Assembly (NCBI GenBank): GCA_963210315.1
Contig: OY723237.1
Location: 496,001-560,000 of the forward strand
Direction: 5' to 3'
DNA: 64,000 nucleotides
Source of the DNA: Rhynchopus euleeides
Taxonomy: Eukaryota > Euglenozoa > Diplonemea > Diplonemida > Diplonemidae
Part shown: piece after piece, positions 1 to 11,400 of the stretch
Position numbering within the stretch: the first letter of the stretch is position 1
Layout of the letters: each line of letters opens with the position of its first letter
Position numbers and translations under genes: made by a program
Notes under the pieces: model-generated
Databases searched by the model: none
What the model was told of the DNA's origin: nothing
Seen by the model: the letters and a program-made list of their open reading frames with translations, nothing else

Positions 1-487
1 AGGCAGACGACACGGTGAACTCCAGCGGAGGTTACCCTACCTCCGCTGGAGTACACCGTGTGTCTCCCATGAATCTCAACCAGCGGGAGTCTTAGCGTAA
101 ATTAGCTGGAAAATAGACTCCCGTCTTCAGTACAGACTGCAGTCTTAGACCCCTCTTAGACACTCGCTAGGGTGGCTGGAGTCCACCATGTGTGCACCTT
201 CAAAACAGAAGAGACCTGCATGACGAGGGCATCACCACCCACCGGGCCACCCGCTAGGTCCATTTTTCTTCTCCGCTTCTCTGCCTTCTTTGGACTATTT
301 GAGCTCTGTGCGGATCACGATGGGGTCACTTTCTATTTTTTTATGGCGTTTTTTCTGACTGTTCTACTGTCCCAAAGTCACAAAAAAACCCGCCAAAAAT
401 GAGACCGACCTTTTTTTTTTTCCAGAAAACCGGGAACCGGGAAACCCTGGTTTTGAAAACCGGAAAACCAGACCTATCTTATCCCCT
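1..487 (+). repeat. IR1 left arm, 487-bp inverted repeat
   Basis: This segment is the reverse complement of 20060-20546, base for base as far as I compared, with position sums of 20547 at both ends. The arms diverge abruptly inward of 487 and 20060. The left end coincides with the window edge, so the arm may extend further. It may be the terminal inverted repeat of a 20.5-kb element or half of a segmental inversion. No transposase is visible between the arms. Confidence 0.9.
11..60. other. Long hairpin inside the IR1 arm
   Basis: Positions 11-17 pair with 54-60 and 19-32 pair with 39-52, a 21-bp stem with one A-A mismatch (18/53) and a 6-base loop at 33-38. The same structure occurs in mirror image at 20487-20536. 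Hairpins next to an element end are common in foldback and palindromic transposons, but the role here is inferred. Confidence 0.85.
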
Positions 488-1233
488 GCAGTGTGAGAGT
501 GACAGAGTGAGACAAGAGCGAGTCGTCGAGAGCGATATTCAAAAAAAGAGGAGCCAAAAGGCGGAGAGGGGGTGCGGGTGTTGGGGATATTGTGTGGGAT
601 GAGCGATGACAAGCAAGAAAGGCCAAGCTACCGGTGCTTCTTTGGGCGAGTGTGTGTGTGTGTGTGTGTTTGACCAGAGTTTCGCGTAGCGCACTCTTGA
701 TAGGGTACTGACCACGCCGGTGCTATGACTAGGTCACAGCACCGCCACCCGACCGTGCCGGGTGCGTGTGTGTGTGATGACCACGTTTTGTGCGGGGGAG
801 ATCCTGCGGTGGATCACAGCCCACCACACGCGTGTGCGTGATGTGCCCTGTGCTGTGCTGTGCTGTCCCACTAACTTAGGGTGGCGAAAGCACCACCCGA
901 CGACGAGGCGTCTGCCTAGCGCGTCTGCCTCCGCCCCCCCCCCCCCTCCACCCCCACACCCCACCCCCCCACACCACCTGTGAGTGGGGCAGGAGTGCAA
1001 AGCAGGGGGGGAGGGATGGGGGGGGGGGGGGGGAGGGGGTGATGTGCTGCGCGAGAAGAAGTGCAAAAGGCTGCCGGGACCAACAATACCTCGTCCTCCT
1101 CCTCCCCCTCCCACCACCACTCCTCCACCCCCACCCCCACCCACCCCAACACCCCTGCCTGCTTTGCGTTGCACGGCCGGGGTGAGGGGAGGGAGGAGGG
1201 GGGGAGGGAAGGAGGAGGGGGGGGGGGGGGGGG
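488..1233. other. Gene-free, low-complexity interval
   Basis: There is a GT microsatellite near 650-670, several C- and G-runs of 10 or more bases (about 935-970, 1018-1033, 1218-1233) and CCACC-type tracts. Several frames stay open on both strands only because the DNA is C/G-biased. I see no gene, RNA or regulatory site I can support. Confidence 0.6.
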
Positions 1234-2386
1234 TAGGGGGGGTCAAATGGGGGTGACAAACACGATTTTTCAAAAAACCGGCGCAGAGGCCCCAAAGCCC
1301 CCGTAAACCCTCCAAACCCCCCCCAGATCGGTCCGGAAACCCATCGAACCCCACTTTTCCACCATTCCGGGCACCTCAGGTGCCCGAATTGGGGTACCTA
1401 AATTTTGTGCCACCGTTTGGTACCGGACAGTGCCACTGTGTGGGAGGTTGGAAAAGAAAATGCCCCAACACACCACATCTGAGGGTTGCAATGCATGTTG
1501 CTTGCCAACCACGTCATCCGGTGGGTGTCAGGCGCTATGTAGGTGGCATGAGCCAGGTCTTCGATGTGTTCTGGCTTGTATATGTACCTCCCTGCCTGCG
1601 GCACAGGCACTGCCTTTGTCCCCCACACCAGCCACAGAGAGCGTATTGTACTCGGTCCACGGTTGCTGATTCATTGTGATGCGTTGTATCCTCGAGTGAA
1701 CGTCACACACTAGTGGCACCACCACCCGCCATCCGAGAGCTGTATTGACTTTGCGCCCTTCCGTTGCATTCACCTCGCCACGCATATTGCACCGTTCAGT
1801 ACCAGTGCTCTTGGGCCAGGCAAAGTAGACCGCAGCAACTACCAATTCTGGCACAATGGGTACCACGACAGCGCACTTCGTGTGTTCCCGGAATGTACAG
1901 CTCGTGTTGCAACAGTCGTTGTCAACACATCCCGGTTGTGGAGCACTGCTGCACAGGAATCACACGACCATCTGGACTTGTTCCGTACCTACAGGCAGCC
2001 TCCCGGTGCATGGTGGCAGGGAGGTACATATACAAGCCAGAACTCATCGAAGACCTGGCTAATGCCACCTACATAGCGCCTGACACCCACCGGATGACGT
2101 GGTTGGCAAGCAACATGCATTGCAACCCTCAGATGTGGTGTGTTGGGGCATTTTCTTTTCCAACCTCCCACACAGTGGCACTGTACGGTACCAAACGGTG
2201 GCACAAAATTTAGGTACCCCAATTCGGGCACCTGAGGTGCCCGGAATGGTGGAAAAGTGGGGTTCGATGGGTTTCCGGACCGATCTGGGGGGGTTTGGAG
2301 GGTTTACGGGGGCTTTGGGGCCTCTGCGCCGGTTTTTTGAAAAATCGTGTTTGTCCACGTAAAAGGGTGGCATTTGACCCCCCCTA
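1234..2386. repeat. Foldback element with about 350-bp arms
   Basis: Positions 1234-1596 and 2015-2386 are inverted copies (position sum 3610-3611) with a 418-bp unique spacer. The outer ends both carry TAGGGGGGTCAAATG followed by long G/C runs. The arms differ by a few substitutions and small indels, so they are not an assembly duplicate. Short open frames run through both arms, but their differences are non-synonymous and frame choice is inconsistent, so I do not call a gene. Confidence 0.8.
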
Positions 2387-2636
2387 GGGGGGGGGGGGGG
2401 TGGGGGCGGGGGGCGGGGGAGGGAGGTGGGTGCCCGGAGAGCGTCAGAGAAAGAAGAAGAAGAAGAAGAAGTAAACGAGCGGAGGGCAGAGATGCCCAGG
2501 GTAAGCGTCAAGGAGGGGCTGGGGGCGATGCGTGTGAGTGGGGAAAAGGAGGTTGTAAGGTGTCCCCGTTTGACGCAATGCGATTGCGTTTTTGGGGAGG
2601 GGGGGGGGGTTTTTTTTTAATTTTCGAGAGTGAATA
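2387..2636. other. G-rich and GAA-rich gene-free stretch
   Basis: This is a G-run (2390-2425), an AGAAGAAGAAG microsatellite at about 2450-2471, then a second poly-G/poly-T junction near 2600-2620. No coding or RNA signal is recognisable. Confidence 0.5.
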
Positions 2637-3057
2637 AAAATACTACGAGAAACACTTGGCCTCTATGCTGTGAGTGTTGCATTGGACGCTTCCACCTGTT
2701 GAACGGGCTCCACCTCTTGCACTTTGAAACCCCCCCCCCCCCCATATTTTTTTTTTGATTTGACAACTCCGGTTTGGTGTACCTCGATGAGCTTACCTTA
2801 CCTTGTCGTCGGACACAACATATCATCGTTGTCCCAAACCCCGTAACCCACGTGAAGTGGATCATCTGAAGTGCAGAATGAGGTGGAGCAGGTGGAGCAC
2901 GAAACATAAGTAAACCATAGCAAGAGAGGCCAGCAGCAGTCCCGAGTCCATCGCGTTCCTCGTAGCATTTCCCGTACCACACAGGTGTGTTATGTGCAAA
3001 ATACTACGAGAAACACTTGGCCTCTATGCTGTGAGTGTTGCATTGGACGCTTCCACC
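2637..3057. repeat. 60-bp direct repeats flanking module A
   Basis: Positions 2637-2696 and 2998-3057 are the same 60 bp, ending in GACGCTTCCACC, spaced 361 bp. Between them lie a short unique/poly-C stretch and a full copy of module A. The arrangement suggests a 361-bp tandem duplication or an insertion that duplicated a SINE-like head. The GCTTCCACC ending links it to the SINE-like family elsewhere in the window. Confidence 0.75.
2751..3001 (-). repeat. Module A, copy 1 (251 bp)
   Basis: This copy matches 7250-7500 (same orientation) and 62366-62616 (opposite orientation), with no difference in the parts compared. On the strand given it has an open frame of about 77 codons that reaches AAG|GTAAGGTAAG, a good 5' splice-site match. 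The module may descend from a captured exon, but I recognise no protein family. It sits apart from the IR2 arms, so it has moved or been duplicated on its own. Confidence 0.8.
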
Positions 3058-5300
3058 CAGGACCCTTAGGACCCAAGGACTTAGGGACGCCGCGCGAACG
3101 GTCTACTATTGAAGTGATCAGGCTCCGTCGCCCATCGTATGCATCCCTCCGATGGTAATGTACCGCTTTCTACGTTGTCACGAGCACCTTGTACGGAAAA
3201 CGATCGAACCTCACTCGCTGAGGGGATCCGCCTGCCTCGGCCGTGTGCCGCCGTCGTGTGGTCAGCCTCGTGATTCTTGGTGTGCCCTATCGACAACATG
3301 CCTGTCTCTCCAGTTGCCGCACCCGGCGAGAGAGTTGATGCGTCTCAACCCGGCGAAACTAAGGGGGCAAAGGTTGCACACAGCCCCGCCTGTGCTGCAA
3401 CCACCCGCTCTTGGCTGACCCCCGACGTCTGGTGCGTTTCCCACTCCGGGTATTTGAATCCTCACCCTGTACCTCTTCGGGATCCTCCATCCCCTGGGGA
3501 ACCCTTCCCCTCGAGGCTTCTTCACGTCTCCGACATATTGGTGTGTGCCCACATGACCCTTCTTCCTGACATCCTCGATGTCGTTTTGCACCCCGGGCGA
3601 TGCACTGAGACGGCCGTATCCAGGTAGTCAGTGGCCATGCCCAGCCCCTCAGCGTGACAGTCCTCTGGTGCGCTCCCAGCACCACCACCGCGACGCTCGT
3701 GCATATTCAGCCACCATGACCCGGCAGCTCTCGCCTGGGGACAGGGCTCGGCGGATCGAGAAATCACAGTCTGAAACTCGCCTCCCAGCTCCTCCGCAGC
3801 AGTCTACTGTCCGGCCGTCTTAAACTCTCGCCCTTCGGGAGCCCGGCCAACACCCGGTGCTTTCCGGCGTGATCTCGATCGCTCTGTGGCTCTCTGTGTC
3901 CTCTCCGGTCTTCGCTGGCTGCGAGCGAGTTGCGGGGTGAAGCCCAACGCGCCTCTTCATGGCGCACTGGAGACGCTGCATGGAGTGCCCAGGGGTAGGT
4001 GTGAGAGGTGCCGGCCCTTCTGGGTGAAAGAGGGCGATCGCGCGCACTGTCGTCTCCTGAACTCCGCTCGAGCGGTGGACAACACGTTCCTGCGGCCCCC
4101 TTCCCACTGGGCTGATCCCCACTGTACCTGCCCCATCGCCCGCCTCGTAGACAGCGCATCAAACGGAGGCCCTGTGGCCCCACGTGGCGTCGATTCAGTG
4201 GTAACGCCCGGACTCAGTGTGGAGGGCGTATTTCCCGGTGCGTGAGGAAATTCGAGGCCCTGGAGGTGTGGGCATGCCAGAAGGATTCTCGGAGTCGCCT
4301 TCTTAATGAGAGAGGTGAGTCCCCGCGGACCGGAGCTTGTCGCACGCTGCAGTCGCTGTTCGGGCTTGTCGAGTAGGCTGCTGGGTACTCGGGAAGACTG
4401 GCCGACTGCCCCCCAACCTTGTGGAATGATCTCGGCCCGCTGCCATGGCTGCGGTTTCGGTGGACCCCCTCAGCGGCGGCACCGCTGACACAGGCGATGC
4501 GGACGCGTCTCTCAGTCGCTGCTTCTTTTGCTCCCCGAGCAGTGCAGCTTGGGAGAGCGTCTCGGCTGTGTTGGATACCTGATCTCTGTGTATGTCCCAC
4601 GGCACCTCGCAGGTGTCCAGTCAGCAGCTCCCCTTCCCTGCATGGAACTGTGAGGTCGTACGTCTCAACACCGGGCCACAGACGCCCGGAACTCCCCCTG
4701 ACCCCTGTGAATAATGCAGGCTTGAATGTGTGTCCCCCGGCAGGGAGACTATGCTTCGACGGAGTATGCCCCGCTTGGGGCGTGTGCGGGCATCCGCTTG
4801 ACGCCGGGGTGCGCGTAGTCGGCATTCGCGCAGATAAGCTGGGCACGACAGACGTGCCGGCTTCTCGGGGGCGTGTCCGGGGGCGTTGCATTGGTACACG
4901 AAAACTGTCGCCCTCGGAAAGCTCACGTCGCGTCACCGTGCTCGAGCTGGATCTGGCAGGCTGTGTGTGACAGGCCACCCTTCCGCCTTCAGGTGCCGTC
5001 GCTCGGGCAAAAAAGGTGTATTTCTCAATCAAGAGAGTATGCCCCTCACGATTGTGGCACGATTGTGTCTCCCCGGGTCAGGCTCGGTATTCCAGTCGAA
5101 AGCGTAAATGCCCCTCGGCCCTGTGCTGGGCGGGGTTGTGTCTCGGTCAGGAGAGGAGGTGCCCCTCAGGCAAAATCCTGCGTCTCGCGGTCGGGAGTGA
5201 GTGCCCCTCGGCAGGAATGTGTCTCGGCCAGGTGTCCCTCAGGCAGGGAATGTAATGTCTCGGCCCGGTGTCCCTCGGGCATGAATGTGCGTCTTGGCCA
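3058..5300. other. Balanced-composition region, no assignable gene
   Basis: This stretch lacks the G/C homopolymers seen around it and keeps frames open on both strands, for example 4214-5032 (minus, 272 codons) and 4419-4970 (plus, 183 codons). The competing frames overlap, no domain or catalytic motif is visible, and I cannot choose a strand. It may be an eroded gene or transposon, or the outward continuation of the IR2 arm. The GTGCCCCTC core of the adjacent arrays first appears at about 5110. Confidence 0.45.
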
Positions 5301-5850
5301 GGTGCCCCTCAGGCAGGGTGCCCCGTAGGCGGAAGTGTATGTCGCGGCCAGATGCCCCTCAGGCAGGGTGCCCCGTAGGCGGAAATGTATGTCTTGACCA
5401 GGTGCCCCTCGGGCAGGGTGCCTCGTAGGCGGAAGTGTATGTCTTGGCCAGGTGCCCCTCGGGCAGGGTGCCTCGTAGGCGGAAGTGTATGTCTTGGCCA
5501 GGTGCCCCTCGGGCAGGGTGTCTCGTAGGCGGAAGTGTCTGTCTTGGCCAGGTGCCCCTCGGGCAGGGTGCCTCGTAGGCGGAAGTGTATGTCTTGGCCA
5601 GGTGCCCCTCAGGCAGGGTGCCTCGTAGGCGGAAGTGTATGTCTTGGCCAGGTGCCCCTCGGGCAGGGTGCCTCGTAGGCAGAGGTGTCTGTCTTGGCCA
5701 GGTGCCCCTCGGGCAGGGTGCCCCGTAGGCGGAAGTGTGTGTCTTGACCAGGTGCCCCTCGGGCAGGGTGCCTCGTAGGCGGAAATGTATGTCTTGGCCA
5801 GGTGCTCCTCAGGCAGGGTGCCCCGCAAGCGTAAGCTGTAGGTATGTCGT
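5301..5850. repeat. 50-bp tandem array, 11 units
   Basis: Units of exactly 50 bp start at 5301, 5351, 5401 and so on to 5801 (the last slightly expanded). Each contains GGTGCCCCTC(G/A)GGCAGGGTG and TAGGCGGAAGTGTATGTC. Because 50 is not a multiple of three, the long minus-strand frame across it cycles through all three phases without a stop. That frame is a by-product, not a gene. The core is shared with the arrays in the IR2 arms. Confidence 0.95.
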
Positions 5851-6439
5851 GGCCAGGTGCCCCTCAGGCAGGTAATGTCTCGGCGAGATGCCCCTCGGGC
5901 AGGAAAAATGCGTCTCGGCTAGGTGCCCCTCAGGCAGAAGTGGGTGTCTCGGTCCGATGCTCCTCGGCAAGATCGTGTCTCGGTCAGGAAAGTAGGAGTT
6001 GGATATCACTGACGTCACTTTGCTGCATCAGTATCGACCCATTTATCAGCACCCGACTGTTGCTCTTGGTCCCGCCTTTGTCAGCGCCTCTGTGACGGAA
6101 CCTCCAGCTGAAGTATGCGTTTGGAAACCTTGAGCGCGATCAAGCGTGAAGCAGGTTTTCGGCGAGGCGCGGTGATAGTCTCGATGGCTGATGGGAATGT
6201 CCTCAATCCGCTGCGGCCACGGGCGCAGCGCTGTCCCGCTGTCACGTTCATAAGCGGCGGAGGACCACCTTGAACACCACGGCGTCATCATCCCCATCTT
6301 TTTGCGCCCCTCCTTCGTGCTGATCCCCCCGTGCACCTCGCCGTCATTTATTAGAACCAGTGCGTGGGGGTGTTGTTGTCCTCAACCGCGGCTTCGGCCC
6401 TCTTGAGACCTGACACGAGCATGGTGTGAGGGTCGTCTT

Positions 6440-7120
6440 CTCGGTCGGGATTTGGTGCCCCTCGGGCAAGATTGTGTATCTCTCGGTCGGGAGAGCGGGT
6501 GCCCCTCGGGCAAAATTTTTGTCTCGGTCAGGAGAACAGGTGCCCCTCGGGCGAGATGCTGCGTCTCTCGGTCGGGAGAGTGGGTGCCCCTCGGGCATAG
6601 TTTTGTCTCGGTCAGGATAACGGGTGCCCCTCGGGCAAAACTGCGTGTCTCTCGGTCGGGAGAGTGAGTGCCCCTCGGGCAGAATATTGTCTCGGTCAGG
6701 AGAACAGGTGCCCCTCGGGCGAGATGCTGCGTCTCTCCGTCGGGAGAGTGGATGCCCCTCGGGCAGAATATTGTCTCGGTCAGGAGAACAGGTGCCCCTC
6801 GGGCAAGACTGCGTGTCTCTCGGTCGGGAGAGTGGGTGCCCCTCGGGCAATTTTTTTGTCTCGGTCAGGAGAACAGGTGCCCCTCGGGCGAGATGCTGCG
6901 TCTCTCGGTCGGGAGAGTGGGTGCCCCTCGGGCAGAATATTGTCTCGGTCAGGAGAACAGGTGCCCCTCGGGCAAAACTGCGTGTCTCTCGGTCGGGAGA
7001 GTGAGTGCCCCTCGGGCAGAATATTGTCTCGGTCAGGAAACCAGGTGCCCCTCGGGCAAGACTGCGTGTCTCTCGGTCAGGAGAGTGGGTGCCCCTCGGG
7101 CAGGGTAGAATGCTGCGTCT
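6440..7120 (+). repeat. Composite tandem array, about 85-bp period
   Basis: Two alternating sub-units of about 44 and 41 bp each begin with GTGCCCCTCGGGCA. One continues with TCTCTCGGTCGGGAGAG, the other with TTGTCTCGGTCAGGAGAAC. About eight composite units lie inside the IR2 left arm and are mirrored at about 62750-63430. No fixed repeat with unique spacers is present, so this is a minisatellite, not a CRISPR array. Confidence 0.92.
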
Positions 7121-7249
7121 CTCGGACGGTCAGATCGTGTGTCCCTCAGTCAGGAGAGGAGGTCTCGGTCGCTAAAAACGCGCCCCCTCGGGCAGAGTGG
7201 TTGTGTCATCGCTGTTGTGTCACACCAATTGCCTCTCGGGCGGTGTGTC

Positions 7250-7500
7250 TTTTTTGATTTGACAACTCCGGTTTGGTGTACCTCGATGAGCTTACCTTAC
7301 CTTGTCGTCGGACACAACATATCATCGTTGTCCCAAACCCCGTAACCCACGTGAAGTGGATCATCTGAAGTGCAGAATGAGGTGGAGCAGGTGGAGCACG
7401 AAACATAAGTAAACCATAGCAAGAGAGGCCAGCAGCAGTCCCGAGTCCATCGCGTTCCTCGTAGCATTTCCCGTACCACACAGGTGTGTTATGTGCAAAA
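7250..7500 (-). repeat. Module A, copy 2
   Basis: This copy forms the innermost 251 bp of the IR2 left arm and matches 2751-3001. Its position at the inner edge of both IR2 arms could mean the arm boundary was set by recombination at this module. Confidence 0.85.
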
Positions 7501-7501
7501 G

Positions 7502-8090
7502 GTAAATGCAAGCCTCTCCCAGCACCCCTTCTCGCAATATTTGTCCTTCTTATCGGACTGCGTTGGGACGGGGTGGTGGTGGTGGTGGTGGGTGTGGTAG
7601 TGGTGTGAGGGACCCCCCCACCTCCCCTCCCCTCCCCACCCACTCCTGACCTGACAACGACAGCTGTGTTGTCGGGCGGGCAGTTGTGCTGTGCTGTGTG
7701 GGAGTTGGGTGAGTTTCGGCCGTTCTTCCTTTGTGTGTGATATATTTTTTTTGTGCGCTTCTTGGAGCGCACCCTGTTCGGCTCTACAGCGAGCAAGGGC
7801 AGCGCACTCTCCCTTGCAAGAGGGGATGTGCTCAGTTTTTCCAGCTCAGAAAGGTGCAGAAAAACAGCGGATCCGCCTCAAAGGCAAAGGGGCCTTCGCT
7901 ACCGGCAATCTTTTCGGCGCCGTTCACCTATAAATAGGAGGAAATGCACCGCCAAAGATGGTGCCCCTGAAACAGTGTGTGTTGCTTTAAACTTCTGATA
8001 AAATTCTCATAGAAGGGGTCTCTCAGGCGCACCATTTAAGAACGCGCGGTTCCATAGGCACCATAGCGGAGATGTCCCTCAAGCAGGAGA
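7502..8090. other. Gene-free interval with GTGG microsatellite
   Basis: It contains GGTGGTGGTG repeats near 7570-7595 and CCCCTCCCC tracts near 7615-7640. At 7840-7870 there is a diverged copy of the CTCAGAAGTGCAGAAAA motif that recurs at 8118, 40660 and 40785. No coding feature is supported. Confidence 0.45.
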
Positions 8091-8480
8091 CAGAAAAAAA
8101 CAAGGGAGTATCCCTTTCGCTCAGAAATGCAGAAAAGCGTAGCGACCGTGCTTCCTTCTTCGTTATTGATGCGGTGACGCTTCCACCAAAAGTGGGAAAA
8201 GGCGGGACACATCACAAAATGGCTGTAAAGTGACACAGTCTTGACACACAGTGTGGCACAGAGCGGAAGGCTCCCGAAGATTCTGATTCATTCGCGACAA
8301 GAACAGAAGAAAATGGCATCTTTTGTGGACCGCACCGCACAACAACAAGGAGAGAGCCATGATGGGGTTACAAAACACCCCGGGCCCTTTCTGGCCTCTG
8401 TACTGTGAGAGTTGCATTGCATTTGGGCGCTTCCACCACACAACAACAAGGAGAGAGCCGTGATGGGGTTACATAAAAAT
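8091..8480. repeat. SINE-like head and 40-bp direct repeats
   Basis: Positions 8119-8200 contain TTCGCTCAGAAATGCAG, AAAGCGTAGC, a CTTCCTTCTTC tract and GACGCTTCCACC, the head of the SINE-like family. A direct repeat of about 40 bp follows (8336-8376 and 8436-8476, ACAACAACAAGGAGAGAGCC onward). It is separated by TGGCCTCTGTACTGTGAGAG, which resembles the 2637-2696 unit. These look like overlapping retroposon fragments. Confidence 0.6.
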
Positions 8481-11400
8481 AACCGGTGCCAAAGGGGGGT
8501 GGAGGAGGAAGAGGAGGGAAGGGCAGGTTCCGTTGAAGAGCCCCCCTCCCCCCCGGTGGGTCGGGGGCAGTAGTGGTGGCGGTGGGCGACTGGTGGGGGC
8601 AGACGGGCAGAACCGGTATTCTGCCTCCATCTGCCCCCCCCCCCCCCTGTTTGGCGCCTTCCCTATTTTCACTCTCTTGGCTGGCGGGGGTGGGGAGTTC
8701 TTTCTCTTCATTGATTAATTCGGTCGTTGCCGTGTGATGCACGACTCTTGAATTTTTTTGTGCCAAACACATATTGGACGTGTGTGTGAACACAGAGAAG
8801 GCCACCAGGTACATAAAAGGCTGCAGCGCGCGGTTCGGTGGGAACAGCGGTGGTGCGATATTTCGTCCGCCTGCCAGCCCCCATCTATCCGCCCACAATT
8901 CGTGAGCGGGGGGGGCGGGGGGGTGCTGGTAAGGCACTGCAGGCTGTTCGAACCTTTGTATATCCACTCCGCTTTTGGAAGAAAATGAAGTGCCACATCT
9001 AGGGCTTGCATTTCATTGCCAAAAAAAAGCGTTTCCCGCGAAAATATTTGACATTCTTTTTTTTGAACGATTAGTAACAACCGTTACGCCGTGTGTTCTT
9101 CAGCAGACCCCTCAGGGCGAGGGGTGTGCCACTTTCTGTTTGGCACACATACACCCCCCTCACACACACACAGGGTGCCCTTGTGCCCTTATGCCACGGC
9201 GAAGGTGATATACCCGCGAGCACTGGAAATTACGATGTCAGGGACAATTAACACCCGATCCATAAGTGCCTTCCCCCCGACATCCCACACCTAGTAGTAT
9301 ACTGACAGCCCCCTGGGCGCATTGGGCACAATGTACAGACGGAGAAAGATTTGACGTAGAGTGGAGATACAGCAAAAATGTTGATGAATAACATTATAGT
9401 AACATGCTTATTGGAGCAGTGTTGGCCCACAGCTCAACAGAGCTGTCGGCTGCACTGCCTGTGTGAAGGCTATTCCGCAGGAAAGGAGGGGTGTAGGCGT
9501 AGTCGGTGAGGGGGGGGTATTGAATGAGTCAGCCGGAAAAAAGAAAAGACAGGGGGGGTGGCGGCTGTTGCTGTTGTTGTTCTGCGTTTTTTGCCTTTTT
9601 TTTGCGCGCGCCAAAAAATAATCTGGGGAGTGTCCCCCCCTCCTCCGCGCAGCCTGATGATGGGAGGAGTTGTCTCGTTGCTCAAGGAGGCTACAATATT
9701 TGGCGCCGCCCGCCCTGATATCCCTGACACTTGACAGTAGGCCCCCCCCCGTTTGTGGTAAAAAAAAGAAAGAAGCTGCCCTAAAACTGCTTGCCCTCCC
9801 ACACCCCACATCGTTCCTTTGGCAGTTGGCAGGAGACTATTGATGCCAAAACCCGGCTTTTCCACTGTGACAAGGTTCTTGCCTTGTGAAAAAGAAAAGA
9901 ACAGTTCCTCCACACGGGGGTGGAGTGGAATGTGTGGGTGGGGGGCCGGGAAAACAGAGGCTGGGGGTAGAGACGTCTATCGAGGAGGGGGGGGGGGGGT
10001 AGGGGGCGAAGTGGGTTCTTCGGCGAGGGGGAGCCAAACAGCATGCCAAAGACAGCAGATCTACAAGCTGTGGGGCGCGCACCCCCTCACCCTCCCTCAC
10101 AATGGATGGCCTTCGCGACCACCTCACACCCTGCCCTCCTCGGCATTTTTAGATGCGTGTGACCCCCCCCCCCCCCCTTCTCCAGTAGTTTTTTTAGTAG
10201 TACCCCTCCTGGTGTCGGCAGCACCGCAAGAGTGCTATCTCTCGAGGCATGGCAGGTTTTTACACACGACACGGGGAGCCGGGGTCTGGAAATGCACTCT
10301 GACTGTCGTCGGGGACCCCCCGGCTACCCGGCGCCGCGGAAGGTCGCCGCTACTCTACACCACCCCTTCACCCCACCCCGCCCAGGGCAGGTTGGGGGGT
10401 GGGGGGGGAGGGGTTCAGGGCTTTTGGGTGAAGTGTCTCTTGGAACTGTTACGAAACAAGAGGAATCCAACCGGTTAATTAAATCACGGCATGTCGCTTC
10501 ATACACGGCGGAACCGCTCTCTTCGCTTCGTTTCGGCACCGTTCCCGGGGGGGGGGGGGGGGGGAAGGGGGGGGGGAAATGGATTCGGGCGTTTCGTTTC
10601 CTCCCACACAAAGAAAGCTGGAGGAAGCTGCACCTCTCGTGAAACCATTTTTTTGGGGGGCGATTTCGGGGGCACCCACCCCCCCCCGCCCAGTCGCGCG
10701 AAGGCAACACACACCCCGCCCTTACCCGCTTCATGGATCTATAGCCGGTGCGGGCGTCGCGCACCTCACCTTGTGAGATTTTGGGCAAGTGTTTGTTTGT
10801 TTTTGCGTTTGTTTGGTATCCAGGGAAAGGTGCGTCGGTGTGGTTTTGCGGTGAGTGATTCGTTCATATTCACATAAAATTCGTATTGCAGTTTGGGGCT
10901 AGCGTGCTGGCATCGCGGAGTGACCCCGAGAGTCCACTCCGTGAGAAACCGGGCCCGCTATCCGCATAAATTCCTTTGAATCGGCCCTCCACGGATCACG
11001 GCCCACTTGTGCGGAGACGTGTCCCTGATTTACAAAGGCCTGTTGTGATTTTTTTGTGTGTGTGTGAGTGTGTTGTTTGTTGGTTCCGTCTTTATTTTTC
11101 AAGTGGGTCGCCCCTGCGCAGGCCATGGCACCATTTATGTGTGTGCATGGGGGTTTGGGGATTCCTTCATTCGTTCAGCAGCGCTTGGCATCGTTTGTCA
11201 TGGCTTCAGGCGGCAATAACGACAAAACACCCCCCCACGCCCTCGCGCACACTACACGATTCGCACCAACATCTGTGTTTCTTGCTGCTGGCATTTTGCA
11301 ACCACCCCTTGCTGAAGCACGGCGGGACTCAACGGCGGGTGTGAAGCCCACACTTTGTTGACAAGTTTGGCTCCAAAGAGGGTGGGTGGGTGGGTGGGTG

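Larger units (their letters stand above)
5866..7501 (+). repeat. IR2 left arm, 1,636 bp
   Basis: This is the reverse complement of 62365-64000 (position sum 69866 at both ends). The inner junction falls at GTGCAAAAG. The arms are nearly identical but not perfect: substitutions occur around 6848-6856, among other sites. The right arm meets the window edge, so the true repeat may be longer. The arms enclose about 54.9 kb with every convincing gene in the window. Confidence 0.95.

Noticed and set aside
1398-1866. Possible transposase remnant in the 1234-2386 foldback
   Set aside because: The frame shifts within the region, arm differences change amino acids freely, and no catalytic motif is seen.
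4214-5032. 272-codon minus-strand frame
   Set aside because: A 183-codon plus-strand frame overlaps it. There is no domain, no family, and nothing to choose the strand.
5166-5828. 220-codon frame over the 50-bp array
   Set aside because: The repeat period is not a multiple of three and the frame is a by-product of a stop-free satellite.
6440-7120. CRISPR array
   Set aside because: Units are head-to-tail minisatellites without unique spacers, in a eukaryotic context with no cas genes.
6664-7257. 197-codon frame in the IR2 arm, mirrored at 62609-63202
   Set aside because: It is translation of a minisatellite. Overlapping frames are equally open.
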